A stretch of DNA of 64,000 bases from Taxillus chinensis (lineage: Eukaryota; Streptophyta; Magnoliopsida; Santalales; Loranthaceae): positions 6,982,062 through 7,046,061 of the forward strand of contig CM042085.1 of assembly GCA_023512835.1 (NCBI GenBank). Reading direction: 5' to 3'. Position numbers and translations under genes: made by a program. Positions 1 through 12,576 of the stretch are shown here, in pieces. The notes beneath the pieces were generated by a model that did no database searches, was not told where the DNA came from, and worked only from the letters and a program-made list of their open reading frames with translations. Within the stretch, counting starts at the first letter, position 1. Every line of letters starts with the position of its first letter.

Positions 1-1660
1 CATTTACCATCCACACCACGTGTAGCCTAGTTTTATCTCGAATGATCGGCTTTGATCCCACTAGATATCTCATCATTTTCCCTTCAATCTCATTGGGGTT
101 GTTGCGGATGGATAGCCTTGACCACTTCTTTGTGTAATTGACAATAGTCTTGTTTTCCTACTCACAGTTTTGTAACTTAGAAAATAAATATTTCATATTC
201 AATAGGTAAAAACTTGTTTATCATTAATTGCTTAATTCATCTTCAAGATCGTATAAGAGCCTTGTCTTGTCATTATCTATCGAGTTAAAATTTTACCACT
301 ATATGGAAGCCCAATTTCACAATTTATATGTTACAAATTTAACCTTCCACTCATCTAATTCTTTGATAAATTCAAAGAATCACTAGACCTCTGAGATCTA
401 ATCAAGAATATCTTCAATTGCAACTCTATTTAAAACAAGGGTATATTTACATAGATCTGATGATCGATTTGATATCAAACTAGTTGGCACACCCCTTGGT
501 AACCCACAAACTCCTCTTCAAAATTGTCATTGAGTTGTAACACCCAAAGAAGCTATCACACCTTGAAATTCCTCTTTTGTGAAAACAGTACATGACTATT
601 CATGTCCACACCTAGAGAGTCAAGTGAGTGATATAAAACACTTAAATGGGACTATAACATGGGTGTTGTCTCAAATCCACATGACAGGTTTCTATACATC
701 AGAGGTATACAACTGTTCTCCCATATAATCATATATAACAAACCCCAAGTATAGTCACAAACATCCTCAAAATCTTATCAAGGTAAAACTCTTTACAGTC
801 AATATTTATTTAACAAGTCAAACCCAATCTTGGAAATTACATCATATTAAGTTCTCAAATAAAAATTATGAAGAAACAAAATAAAAACGTAAAAGAAAAC
901 AAATCCAACACGTAGTGTTCTCCACCTTAGCTTGTTCACCTAATGTCAGGTTACACCTAAAATAGATTAGTTTATAAAAGGAGTAATTAAATCGTAGCTC
1001 AATAGGAATCAAGTCTCCAAGTCCATCCCAAAATCTTATAAGTATTACCACAACTTCATTAGTAGGGGTAACTAGTGTCACCTATTTTAGATGCCAATGT
1101 CGTTAACTTATAATAATCAATCACAATGCCATCAATATAAGTCAATACAATTAAGGAGTCCAATCGTACATCATGGGAAAGTCAGTTGCTTGCATGTATT
1201 GTAGTATAACACAACTAGCTTTCGTTAGCACTTAAAAAATAAAGGTAAAACAACATAAGGTGAGCTTATGGGTGAGCACATAAGCCCAGTAAGTTACTTA
1301 AACCTCTACCCCACCACATCGCCCAACCTAGAATCTACATGTAAAGTATATGCATATGTTAGTGTAATGCTATTGACTACCTAACTCAAGAATCATAAAC
1401 GAACATATCCATGTATAGTAATTAAATTAGTAGTGGGACTCCCAAAAGACCCACCATGACATGGATATGTTTGATCAAAACGAAGGTGGTTGAAACAAAA
1501 AAAATGACACAATTCAATGTCCTAGTTGAAATAGCTGGTTGAGACAGGTCGAAATGAAGTGAAAACAAGTAGTCAAAGTAAAGGTCGAAACAACTGGTCA
1601 AAACAGTAGTCGATGCCATTAGTTGAAATGGCCTTCCGTCGCTTCTTCTTCTTCTATGAA
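1..1660. repeat. Gene-free repeat-like DNA, possible decayed LTR retrotransposon end
   Basis: No reading frame here resembles a known protein; the open stretches are short and stop-rich. The minus-strand text around 1259-1300 (a phrase reading 'actgggcttatgtgctcac' when reversed) and the GTCGAAAC/GGTCGAAAT-like repeated words at 1540-1630 look like what I have seen in old Ty3/Gypsy LTRs, but no LTR pair, primer binding site or polymerase domain is visible. The assignment is inference only. Confidence 0.3.
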
Positions 1661-2010
1661 GTTTGTTGAACCAATTAAACGACTGAGGACGACATCAAAG
1701 ATCCCAAAGTTGGGGTAGGAGATGTCGCCGTTAGATCCTCCGATGACTTAGAACTTGGTTTCGATGGCAGCGATGGTGGATCCGAGTAAGGAGGAGGGGA
1801 GGGAGGGAGAGGAGTTGCGGGGGAGGGTGAATTGGTGGTAGGAATGGCAGAAGTGGAAGCAGAGGAAGAGGAAGAGGGAGTGGTCGGAGCAGAGGAGGCG
1901 ACGACGGGTAGCTGAGAAGTGAGGGGAGCGAAAGAGGGAACGCCAGGGCTTGGTGGTAGAGGCGTTTGGATCCTCAATATGTAATTCACTTACAGCAAAA
2001 AACATCATGA
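1661..2010 (-). other. Low-complexity GA/CT-biased stretch with a Pro/Ser-rich open frame
   Basis: The minus strand is open for about 100 codons (1675-1989) and reads as a Pro/Ser/Thr-rich chain with runs such as PLPPSPPPY and SSSSSAS. A second minus frame (1748-2008) is also open, as expected when composition is skewed and purines sit on one strand. There is no domain, clear start, splice context or signal peptide. It could be a fragment of a proline-rich protein or of a retroelement, or simply biased DNA. I do not call it a gene. Confidence 0.25.
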
Positions 2011-3029
2011 ATTTTTACAACAGATGATCCGATCTCGGATCTCCATTTCATCTCACCTATGCTCAGACGTGAATTCAACATCCAAACCAACCTGCTATTG
2101 TATTCGTCCATCCGGACAAGGCCAGTAATAGTTAATAAAGGTAATGGTAAAAGGTAATAGGTAATGTAGTTGTTTTGCTGTCAAAAAATTAGCAATTTTT
2201 GTGGAGTTGGCGTGTCCTTCGATGTCCCAGAGGATCCAGTTTGTATCATTTTCCAGACTGGGAGCGCATTCAATTTTACTAGGCAATGCACGAAACTAGC
2301 AAGAGAGATATTTGAATTTGTTTGCTTCTATGTTGACGAGATATATTTAGCTATATTTGACTAATTTTAAATGGTTTGGTACATGTATTCTTCAATGAGT
2401 GGAAGTAGCGGGGCGCCGAACTTCAAAAATTAGGCGCACTGTACTCTTAGTCATTGACAGAGTTTAGAGGCAGAGAGAGAGAGAGTGTGTGTAATCGAAT
2501 AGAAATATAATAGTGTGAAGACAACAGTACAGTGGCATAGTCTTTACACAACTAGAAGCCTATTTTTAGGCGAAGGTAGGAAGGTGTCTGGGAAGCCAGG
2601 ACAGCTCAAGGGGCATTTCATCAAGTCACGCCACTCGGAAAAACCAGCCCACGCACCCACCCACCCTTTATTTTATTTTTATGTTTTGGCACTCTATAAT
2701 ACTCGTGAAAAGACGCTTCTCCCCTTTAGGAATGGTGGATTTTATGTGTACTTGACGGATGGATACAGGGACAAATTGGCCCATGCATATAGATTAGAAC
2801 AGGGTTCAGCGGAACGAATACCAAAGCAGCAAGCCGTGGTTATTGAAAATTATTATAAAATTGTGCTTAGTTTCAACCCAATTGCAAAATGCAGCTGTAA
2901 ATCTGTCTTTAAACGGCAAAAACGAGTTATTTATTTATTCTATTTGTGCTCGTTTGCACTGCTGACCTAGAAGGTTTAAAATATAGTATTCATGTATACG
3001 TACTCATCAGCACGCACACGTAGGACAGT
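2011..3029. other. Intergenic, nothing recognised
   Basis: A plus-strand open stretch at 2515-2970 (GTG start, 151 codons) has no recognisable domain and mixed composition. A short (GA)n tract lies at 2474-2484. No gene is supported. Confidence 0.4.
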
Positions 3030-3630
3030 AAACCAATCAAATCTTTACGAATAAATTTGAGTTTAATTTAATAAAAAATTATTTATGTTTGTTCATTTAA
3101 TAAAGATAATATTCGTAAAAAAATTTTTGTGAATATAAATGAACGAACACGAATAAAGTTGTATTCAGTTTGTTTATGTTCATGAACATGTGTTTGTGAA
3201 TAATATTTGAGAACATTAATAATTAATTCATAAATAAATGTTCACGAATAAATGTTTATGAACAGTTAATAAATGAACAAACAATTCAGTAACCGAACAA
3301 ATGAACGAGCATATTTGTTTATAATTTTGAATTATTAGTATTTTTAGTTTACAAATAATCGAATAAATGTATAACCTCTTGAGTTCGCGAACGAACTAAT
3401 TTATTTATAAATTTTAAATAATTATGTATTTTAGTTCATGAATAATTAAAGGAGCGAATATTTAACTTTGTGAATAAAGTAAAAAAGTAATGTTAGTCAA
3501 CAAGTATGTTGATATATTCATGAACATTTTCGTTAACAAGTGTTCACAGTTATTCATAAATATTAACAAACGATTTGCAAACACTAATAAACATATACAG
3601 TAATTTAGTGATATTGAAATATCCTATTTT
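3030..3630. repeat. AT-rich degenerate repeat with GAACGAAC/GTTCATGAAC words
   Basis: The stretch is built from diverged copies of words such as gttcatgaacatgtg, gaacgaacacgaataaa and aataaatgttcacgaataaatg in both orientations. Related words recur at about 7250-7400. It looks like a dispersed plant repeat with internal inverted symmetry; I cannot name the family. Confidence 0.45.
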
Positions 3631-3978
3631 CTCTTTCAGGTAAACTAGTTCTAGCACAAACCCTTAATAGCTAATAGTAGGCCACACGATACGAGGAAAT
3701 TTAACCACGAAATCGATCTATTGAAAAAATAAAATAAAATAATCAACCACTTTTAATGAGGACTTTAGCCAAGCTCCAGGGAGGGAGATAATTAATTGGA
3801 TTCCAGTTAGTGCATTATTTCTATTCTTTGAGTCTCATAGAAGTTTCATAACTTGGGTCAGTGGGCAAATCTTGTACCATACCTTTTAGGCCTCTTCACT
3901 CTAACCACTACAATTCCCATGCCTCCTTAAAACCCTCTGTTCTCCCTCCAAGAACTTAACCATCAATCACTCTCTGTC

Positions 3979-3981
<3 letters not shown>

Positions 3982-4047
<66 letters not shown>
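3982..4047 (+). repeat. (TC)33 microsatellite in the presumed 5' leader of the GDSL gene
   Basis: An uninterrupted dinucleotide tract of about 66 bp ends 66 bp before the GDSL start codon. CT-rich tracts just upstream of plant start codons are common and often lie in the 5' UTR. The length probably varies between alleles. Confidence 0.9.
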
Positions 4048-4050
<3 letters not shown>

Positions 4051-4113
4051 GACACAGACACACAGATCGAGCTCTGTTTTCCTGTATTATTTCTCAAAGC
4101 AGGCACTATCAGC

Positions 4114-5767
4114 ATGAGCTTCTCGCCATTATTGGGGAACTTACTTCCTCTTCTCATCATGGGTTTCGTCTCTTTCAGCAATGCGCAACCACTGGTTCCA
4201 GGGTTGTTCATATTTGGGGACTCTGTGGTCGACGTGGGGAACAACAACCAACTCTACACCATCATCAAGGCCGACTTCCCTCCATATGGCCGAGACTTTG
4301 TCACCCACAAACCCACCGGCCGCTTCTGCAACGGCAAGCTCTCCACCGACTTCACAGGCAAGCTCTCCACCTACAAAATCCAGACTAACTTTCAAATTCT
4401 TTATCAATCGATGAAACAGCGAAGCTGATTAATTACTTTCCCTCACTCACTAACCCGTTCACTGCAATTTTGTTTTCCCCGTCCCCTCATTTTAATTAAA
4501 CTCCAGCTGAGAACATTGGCTTCACTTCCTATCCAACCGCCTACCTCGACAAAAATGCGACAGCACAAGACCTTCTGATCGGTGCCAATTTTGCCTCCGC
4601 TGCATCCGGTTACTACGAAGGCACCGCCAATTTATACGTAAACACTCAGTGCCTACCCAAATCATCACTCTCCCTCGTTTCTCAGCGTGCGTGTTTCTCT
4701 CTGTTTTCAACGTTTGGGACCGACTAACTAATTCTGGGCTGGCTTTTCTGGTGGTGAATTTCATTGTTTCAGCATTCGCTTCCTCTGACCAAGCAGCTGG
4801 CTTACTACAGGCAGTACCAGACCAAATTGGTCACAATAGCTGGAAAATCGAATGCCACTGCCATAATATCCGGCGGCGTGTACCTCGTCAGCACCGGAAG
4901 CAGCGACTTCATCCAGAACTACTACGTCAACCCGCTTCTCTACAATTCTCTGACCATAAGCCAATTCTCTGACGTTCTCCTGCAATCCTACGTAGCCTTC
5001 GTTCAGGTCCAATTTCTAATCCCTCGTTCATCCTTGCCCTTATAAGATATATTCAATCAATAGCAGCGAATCTAGCTATCAAGGTTCAATCGCGCTCAAT
5101 TATGAGATTCAATACATAGCGTGCGTGATGTAAATGTTATGGGAAGTACGGGTATGGTTTTTGTTTTTGGTTGTGTTCATGCGTTTTTAGTCGGTGTAAG
5201 TGAGAATGTGGGTGACAGGAGCTGTACGGGCTGGGAGCGAGGAAGATCGGCGTGACGTCGCTGCCGCCGTTGGGGTGCTTGCCGGCGGCGATCACCCTGT
5301 TCGGCGAGGACAGCAACGGGTGCGTCTCCAAGCTCAACTACGACGCCGTTTCGTTCAACAACAAGCTCAACGCCACGTCCATGGGCCTGCAGGCAAAGCT
5401 CTCCAACCTCACCCTGGTGGTGTTCGACATCTACCAGCCCCTCTACGACCTGGTCACCAAGCCCGCCGAAAACGGTTATATATATATTGCCAGCAGCTTA
5501 GGCCCATTGTCGTGTACGTATTTTTGGGCCCGACACTGACGTCCATTTGCTTTACTTTACCATGCACATGCAGGTTTCTTTGAGGCGAGGAAGGCCTGCT
5601 GCGGGACTGGGCTTCTGGAGACTTCGATCCTGTGTAACGCGGACTCGGTGGGGACGTGTGCGAATGCGTCCGAGTACGTGTTCTGGGATGGGTTCCACCC
5701 ATCAGAGGCGGCCAACAAGATGTTGGCTGATGATTTGCTCACACAGGGGATCTCTCTCCTCTCCTGA
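4114..5767 (+). CDS. GDSL esterase/lipase (SGNH hydrolase), secreted
   Basis: Five exons: 4114-4357, 4507-4637, 4773-5006, 5219-5474 and 5574-5767. They join in frame to 352 aa, the usual length for plant GDSL lipases. Residues 1-24 form a signal peptide ending FSNA. Block I is [12 protein letters not shown] with nucleophile Ser37; block V is WDGFHPSEA with Asp327 and His330 completing the SGNH triad. The block III motif reads GSSDF instead of GxND, which I believe is normal for the APG-like clade this protein resembles ([24 protein letters not shown]). Likely role: hydrolysis of acyl esters in the apoplast; the substrate is unknown. Intron 1 has a GC donor (CACAG|GCAAGC), which is the only junction that preserves the conserved DFTAENIGF block. 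The remaining introns are GT-AG. Coding exons are clearly more GC-rich than the flanks. No paralogue is visible nearby. Confidence 0.93.
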
Positions 5768-6366
5768 ATTGTCGTGCACGTGTACAATCATCGTCCACTC
5801 GTATATTGACACGTACGTGTTTTATGCTCCTATGGTACCCGCGTACCGCCGACCATCGTTAGAAAGCAACGAAAATTGTTAGTTTGTTAAGGTGTCGTTT
5901 TAAACACTTAAATAATTATTTTATTTTGACGCGGTGGCATGACACATGGCATTTTACTTCATTTCTTTTCATTTAATGTCCGTAAGATGGTATGAACAAA
6001 GAAGGTGGAAAATAAAATTTATAGCCAGGATTTGAGATTTGAAATTAGGTTACGTGAGTGTAATTAAAACTTATTAATATATAGGAATAAGGGCTCCAAA
6101 CTAAGGGGACTCACACAAAAGAAAGGCAAAGGCAACAATTCCATTTTCATAATTTTTGTAACGTACCAAAAACTTTCATTTTTAATATTTTACCGACTTC
6201 ATGAATTTATTGTAATGTCATTTGGTTTTAAACTAAGAGTCGTCATGATGATTTAATTAATCACATTTGACATTTTTATAATAGAGTTGGTTCAACCAAC
6301 CTTATAATTAATTGTACAAATAAAAATGTCAAAGAATTTATTCACTTCACTTCAGGTGGAGATTAA

Positions 6367-6414
<48 letters not shown>

Positions 6415-7578
6415 GGTAAAATTAATTATATAAATATTATTGAGGTGATTTAGCTAATTGGCATAGTAATATTTTGAAATGATTAACTTAACTATGCATT
6501 TAAATAATTTATTAAATGATGAAACTAACATTAGAATGCAATGATTGATCATTTAAATGGTGATACTGATCATAAGTCTATACTTTAAATAAAATAAATA
6601 ATTTAACATACAATAAACATGTATAATATAAAATAAATAATGACATCAAATTTTTAGTGCAAAGATAATTTCAACCGGCTCCAAGTTATGTGTGAGATAA
6701 TTTATCTCATGCTTTTTAGTTAGCGTGATCTATAGACAAATATTTTATCATTTTACATTAGCACACAATCAAGTTTTTCGACGTATATATCACAAAGTCG
6801 TCACTTCCAAAAGGTAGAGTTAGCACACGTGCATGAACCAATTGTCATTTTAGTTATTGAAAACTGTCTTTATACCCATTACTTTATTTGATTTTAAAAT
6901 TTTTGTGAGTTATTTTGTCAATGGGTTGGCTAGTCTCGGAAAGTTTTCTACAAATCTTTTATAAGATTTGCCAAGTTCTAAAAAAAGCAACAAATTGGTA
7001 TTGAGTATCATATGTAGTCGTGACATTGTGAAAAATGAAAAAATTAAATTAGAATTTTAAGACCAAGTTATAAATATTTTGACAAAATCATTGTAGGCAT
7101 GTTTGCAGAACTAAAAATGATACAAGGTGTTATCGTAGAATCAAATTTTAGAGAGGTTATTGACAATAAATAAATTTAATTTTTATATACCATATAAATA
7201 TAAATATATATATATATATATGTATATGTAATTGCAAGCTAAAAAATTATTTATATTATTCATTAATAAATAATATTACGAATATATTACAAACAATATT
7301 TGTGAACTATTCGTGAAAGTTTATAGACAAAGATTCACGGAATGATTTGTAAAATTTATTCTTATTCATAAAAATTATTTATAAATTGATAACAAATAAA
7401 ATAATTATTTTGTATAAAAGTTATTTTTATTAAATATAAATATATATTTTACATTAATTATAATTTAAAAAGCATATATATTATTTATAATTTATAAATT
7501 TTTTTTTGACCAATACCAAATTAACAAATTAATCTAATAGTATGTCACAACACGTCGGCTAACTCATAGTTTATTGTG
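5768..7578. other. AT-rich intergenic region
   Basis: No gene is seen. It holds a long (TA)n tract at 6369-6410 and scattered AT-rich low-complexity DNA. The 3' UTR of the GDSL gene presumably occupies the first few hundred bases; I could not fix a poly(A) site. Confidence 0.5.
6369..6410. repeat. (TA)21 microsatellite
   Basis: Uninterrupted TA dinucleotide tract in intergenic DNA. Confidence 0.9.
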
Positions 7579-7581
7579 TTA

Positions 7582-7948
7582 GGGCATCCACAACAGGTTC
7601 CCTATAATTTAACTTTTCCTATCATTTAGTGAAAAAATATACAAAATTATCAAAAACTCACTTGCAGCAGATTCCCTCAAATAGGGTATAGGGATAGAAA
7701 ATGAATAGTAAATCCCTAAGGGATCTACTATTTATCTCTAAATGTTTTTCCTATAATTTGTTAATATATATATATTAAACTTATAACTTTTTGATTGATT
7801 ATAATAAATGAAAGGATGATAAAGAAATAGTATAAAATAAATTAAATAATAAATATAAATAAAAATGAGGAATGAGAGGTTTGATGTTTTAAAAAATTAA
7901 GGAAATTTTTTTACTATTTATTCTAGGGATGAAAACTGACGATGCTCT
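7582..7948. mobile_element. MITE, PIF/Harbinger-like, TTA target duplication
   Basis: The left end GGGCATCCACAAC and the reverse complement of the right end (AGAGCATCGTCAG) are imperfect terminal inverted repeats, flanked by TTA on both sides (7579-7581 and 7949-7951). At about 367 bp, AT-rich and without coding capacity, it fits a Tourist/PIF-type MITE. The short imperfect TIR limits confidence. Confidence 0.55.
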
Positions 7949-7951
7949 TTA

Positions 7952-8882
7952 ACTGTGATTTTGAGGCTGTCCGATTCAATCACTTCGAGGTCGTAGCCGG
8001 GCGGAAACCGTTTGGTCTTAATGCCGACAACGTCGGAAGTAGTTGGGCTCAACTCAACTGGCCAATGGACTCACGGGAATGATATAACCCAAACCAAACG
8101 TGTTGATTTTCTGTAGCCATTAAACGCGGGGACGGCCGGTGCGGACGATGTATGTATCTACACGAAAAGATACATACATGCGTGGTCCGCTGACGTGGAC
8201 GTGGCGCCACATCATTGGACATGTGATTGGACCCAGTATTTGTAGTCCAGTAAAATTTATTCTTTATTTCCATATGTCGTTTCCGCTTGCATGTCATAAA
8301 TGAATGATAATCTATGATTTGTGTTCGTACGTACATACACCTACGGCCGGACTAAGCAGAGTATTGGAGTGGGTCATGAAGTCGGTAACCTACATGCATT
8401 GATCCAATCCATTAGCCTGATTTAGCATCAGGCATGTTGATTAAGGAAACGTGTCCGTGTTTTCCATCCAATGTTCACACCTGTACGTAAGACTTTCTGG
8501 TTTAATCTTTTGGATCCCCACTCGCATGTGCTTCGTGTAATAACATCCTATTTATGTATTAATGAATCAACGTACAAAATACAAAGAGGGGTGTGAATTC
8601 TATAGACTCTGAAGAGTAAAAACAGTGGAGGCCGGAGGGTAACCCAAAACCCCCCCCCAAAAAACAATAGTAGGAGAAACAAAAGAAGAAGCTCTAACTC
8701 CCATACAGACCTATCTCTATGTGTCAGACCATTGTAAATGCACAGAGCAAGTACCCACCCAACTGCATGCAGTCCAAATAATGATACATGCCTTTCTACG
8801 GTCAGGAAAACAATATGGATAAATTTACGTTGAAATGAAAGAAAGAATCATCATAAATAATGTCCCGTGTGTTGTGCTCCTA
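7952..8882. other. Intergenic, downstream of the aspartic protease
   Basis: No protein-coding signal is recognised. Part of 8560-8882 is probably the 3' UTR of the minus-strand aspartic protease. A C8 run lies at about 8651-8658. Confidence 0.4.
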
Positions 8883-11800
8883 CTACAAGTGCCTGAAACC
8901 CAGGAGATGACTGCCAAAAACTGAGATATGCACAAGGAGAGTGGCGAGGCTGCTAGGTATCAGACTGTAGAATGCACACCATGGTGAGCTGCCAGTATCA
9001 CTTATCTGCCCCGCATCAACGTATTCACTTTTACCAGTGGTGCTAGTGATCGAGACATTCACCGACGATGAACCTGACAGGTTCAAACATTACATATTTA
9101 AATGGTGCTAAGAAGCCCAAACATATGTAGACTATTAAGTATACTATACTTGTACTGCTTTGATAGATGTGCATGCATGGGAGCAAAGAGCAAGGCCATG
9201 GTAGGTTCAAAGAGCAAATATGTGCATTCAAATCTGAACCCATAATATATAATATATAATGGGTTGGCGTTTCAACCAAACTTGTTTACATTGGGTTCCA
9301 ATCCATAATATATAATCCAAATTCCAGCATTCCGATTCCCCCAACCACAGCAGTAACCCAAACAATCAAGCAAGGCCATGGTAGGTTCCATGTATTTGAA
9401 ACTGAACTTTTTCTTTGATTTGTTCTAATGACGAGCACATGTTAAACCAGCATGGACCTAAGGATTGAATTTTTTTGAACTTTATGTCATGCCAAGGAGA
9501 CTACTTCATCAAAACCGGGTCATTATAACTTACAGTCATAAGAAGCCCATCCGATCCGTTGACCAGCTAGATCATAAACAATGATTTTGTCTTTTAGAAC
9601 AAGGTCTGCAAAACAGCACCATCTCGAGTCAAGTGCCAAAATCATAGACAGACCTACAACAGTGTCAGCACAATAAACTGTCTCCGAACAATCAAAATAT
9701 CGTGCATACCTCCTAAAATTGTTATCCCCTGACCTTGAATTTTTTGAAAACCGATGCACCACACAGCAGCACCTCCCTGTGATAACAAAATCCATCAGTC
9801 GTACTCATAAATTATAAGAGAATTTTCAAGCAATCACCTAACGACAAAAGATCACATTTGACAACTCACAACAGAATTCTGCTGTAGAAGATAGTCCTCA
9901 GGCTTTAAAATCATTGATGCGCCACCCGCAAAATTGAATGAAACTAAAGGAAATAACCCATCTACACTGGAGTGGAGAGAGACAGAGAGATGCTTCAGCA
10001 TAATATGATAATAAGCCAAACCGAAGTCACTGTAAACTATTGAACATTTGGGAAAAAACTACCATGCAGAAAATAAATGTTCAAAGAGACCTTGAGGTGA
10101 TTAAGTAACAATATTGGTTTCCCTTTGAAACAATGGGGCGGGCAGATTGGGAAGTGACTTGAGATATCTGCACCAAATAAAAAAAAATCACGCGAACTTC
10201 AGATTGAAAAAAGTCAAGGCAACATTCAACGGTCTTACAAAACTTTGCATCTCATCTCTACCAAAAACAAAAGCATCTTTAACAAATGAACTTACAGCAT
10301 TGACAAAAGGATCATAAGCTGCTTCTGCAAGGTATGCTAGAGTGGTTCCAGAATCAACTATGGTACCTTGGCTGCTGGATGTTGCAAAAACTGATGAATC
10401 AATGGACAGTAATTTCCCATTGACTGAGATGCTCTGCAGGTTAAGGTTATAATGTGGCCTGCAAGTTTTAATTTTTCTTTTTATTTAGAAAAACAGTATT
10501 ATATTAAAAAATTCAGCGTAAATATAACGCAATACTAAAACTGAGGAAGCACAGCAGAAGCATTTTAAAACTATATCTGCACAGGAAAAAAGGCTTTGTA
10601 GCAAACAAAACAAAAAAAATTTCAAAAAAGGTTCTAAAATTGAACAGGAAGCATTCATAGACAATCTAAAAGTTCCTCAAGGAGCAGGCAAAGAATCCTT
10701 TTGTCAGATTACCTTTATCCAGCTTTATGTTGCAAGGGGTGTGTAAACAACATGAGGTGTAACGATGATTAATTGGTAAGACAACATAAATGGCCTTTTA
10801 CTTCCTAATTAACCACACTAAAAATGGGAAAAGGGCTCATGGGTTATTTAGTCAGGAAATAGTTCAAAGATCTTCGAACATGATGAAGTCTGTTAGGTTT
10901 CTTATCAGTCTACACAGTATGACAAACAGATTATAGTATATGAACAGATTGTTAAACCAAGAAGGGTCCTACAAATTGATCACTAAACTAAACCTCAATA
11001 GCTTCCAATAATCATAACATGCACACATTTCAAGAGCAGATCCAACAGTATAAGGCATTCCTCCTAACGAGAAGGGAACATACTGTGACTGCACGAGTGG
11101 ACTATACACAATATTTGGCTCCACGATCTCTCCAAAGACCAATATGCCCCCACCCCCACTGTCTCCTCTCAAGCAGTGGGAGAAGACTTTCGGAGTCAAA
11201 CCCTGAGAGTAGAGCTGTGAGATGACGGACATGCTTTGCTGGCCTAGGCCAAAGATCCCATCAACCGCCCTATCTGGTTTCGTCAAGTCCCCAGTCTGTG
11301 AGGTGCTGCACCTGTTAATTTATATTTCAGACCAGGTTAACTAACCCGACAAAGTGGCAAACACATCCAACACTATCGTGCATCTACATACTCATGGCAG
11401 CTCACCCAAAAACAATGGAAGCGGATGAGTTTTTGGTCAAAGAATTCCCAACAATAGTGTCCAAATGCATCGCGTCCAACACGTAATACCCTGTGGTGCC
11501 ACTTCCGTCACCGTACTGGAAAGAGTAGCTACATTGGTTGTTCTGAGTAGAACAACCAGAGTCTGAGGACTGGATCCCATCGCTGCATCTCTGATCCGAG
11601 CACGAGATCAGTTTGGACGTTGTTGAGCTGCCGGGATCAAAGGCATTGAGCTGGATCTGTGGTAACCGAGATGAAGAAATCAAATTCCAAGTGAGACTTT
11701 GTGGCAAAACATTGGCAGCATCCTTAAATGGTCCGACAAAAATTAAGGACCATCTTAAATTACCTGGAGTCCGCTTGTTGTTGGGCAACCGCTGCAAGAA

Positions 11801-12576
11801 CTGCAGCTCACCCACAATACATCGCTTCCAGTATCAATTTGCACATAGAAATCTTTTGGGGGTGTTCCCAATTGAAGTCTCGTGAAATAAAGCCTGCAAT
11901 GGGATTTAAAAAAAAAATGAACCGTTAAAATTCAAAATGAATGCAAACATGGAATACCCAATAACAAGAAAAAATCACTAAATAGAGGATAATTGACGCA
12001 TAAACATATTAATTTAAGACCAGATATCATTCCTTTGAAAAAGACAAACTGCAGTAATAAATATAAAACAAAATTTAAAACTGACACATGCATGGGTATG
12101 TAAAAATAAATTGAAGTAGCGTAAGATTATGACACAGAAATATCACTTGAAAAAAAGAACCCATTTGAGATTATAGAAAAAAAAAAGGGAACCCAATTGA
12201 GAAAAACCAAAAACGGAAGAACAAAAATGTAAAAGAACAAAATCTAAACAGAGCAGGCATAAAAGAAGGAAGAAAGAACCCGAATAAATTGTCATCAAGA
12301 AGAGACTAAATACCCGACAAGGTACGGATCGAAGGTGCCGTCGACGGCGAAATCGACAACGCCGGACGCGGCAGCTGCGGCGTCGGAGGACTGCAAAATG
12401 CGACGGTGTCGGATCTTGTCGCGGGCTCTGAGTCTGTCCAACTCGACCATCTGGTCCCTGGGAAAGGCCCTCTCCAGGGTCAGAGTCGCCGGAAATCCGC
12501 ACAGCACCACCGCCGCCGGCAGCAGCACGGCGGCGGCGAACGCCAGTACGAGGATTCTTCCCGCGGCCGCCGCCAT
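8883..12576 (-). CDS. A1-family aspartic protease, probably GPI-anchored
   Basis: Ten exons, read from high to low: 12576-12314, 11893-11764, 11656-11406, 11311-11084, 10458-10296, 10167-10091, 9966-9870, 9776-9710, 9605-9534 and 9073-8883. They join in frame to 512 aa. An N-terminal signal peptide (Ala/Leu/Val-rich, residues 1-26) is followed by a prosegment with basic residues. The catalytic domain has both active-site motifs: DTGS at 108-111 ([12 protein letters not shown]) and DSGT at 326-329 ([11 protein letters not shown]). The plant-specific saposin-like insert is absent, so this is a nucellin/atypical-type enzyme. The [11 protein letters not shown] and [15 protein letters not shown] blocks close the second lobe. 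The C-terminus ends in a Ser-rich segment plus a hydrophobic stretch ([15 protein letters not shown]), as in the GPI-anchored A36/A39 group; anchoring is inferred. All splice sites used are GT-AG. Expected place: secretory pathway and plasma membrane or apoplast; the substrate is unknown. Confidence 0.93.

Noticed and set aside
866..1081. Minus-strand short open frame
   Set aside because: 71 codons with no domain in repeat-like DNA.
2515..2970. Plus-strand open frame of 151 codons
   Set aside because: It starts at GTG, has no recognisable domain, no splice context and no homologue I can recall; most likely chance.
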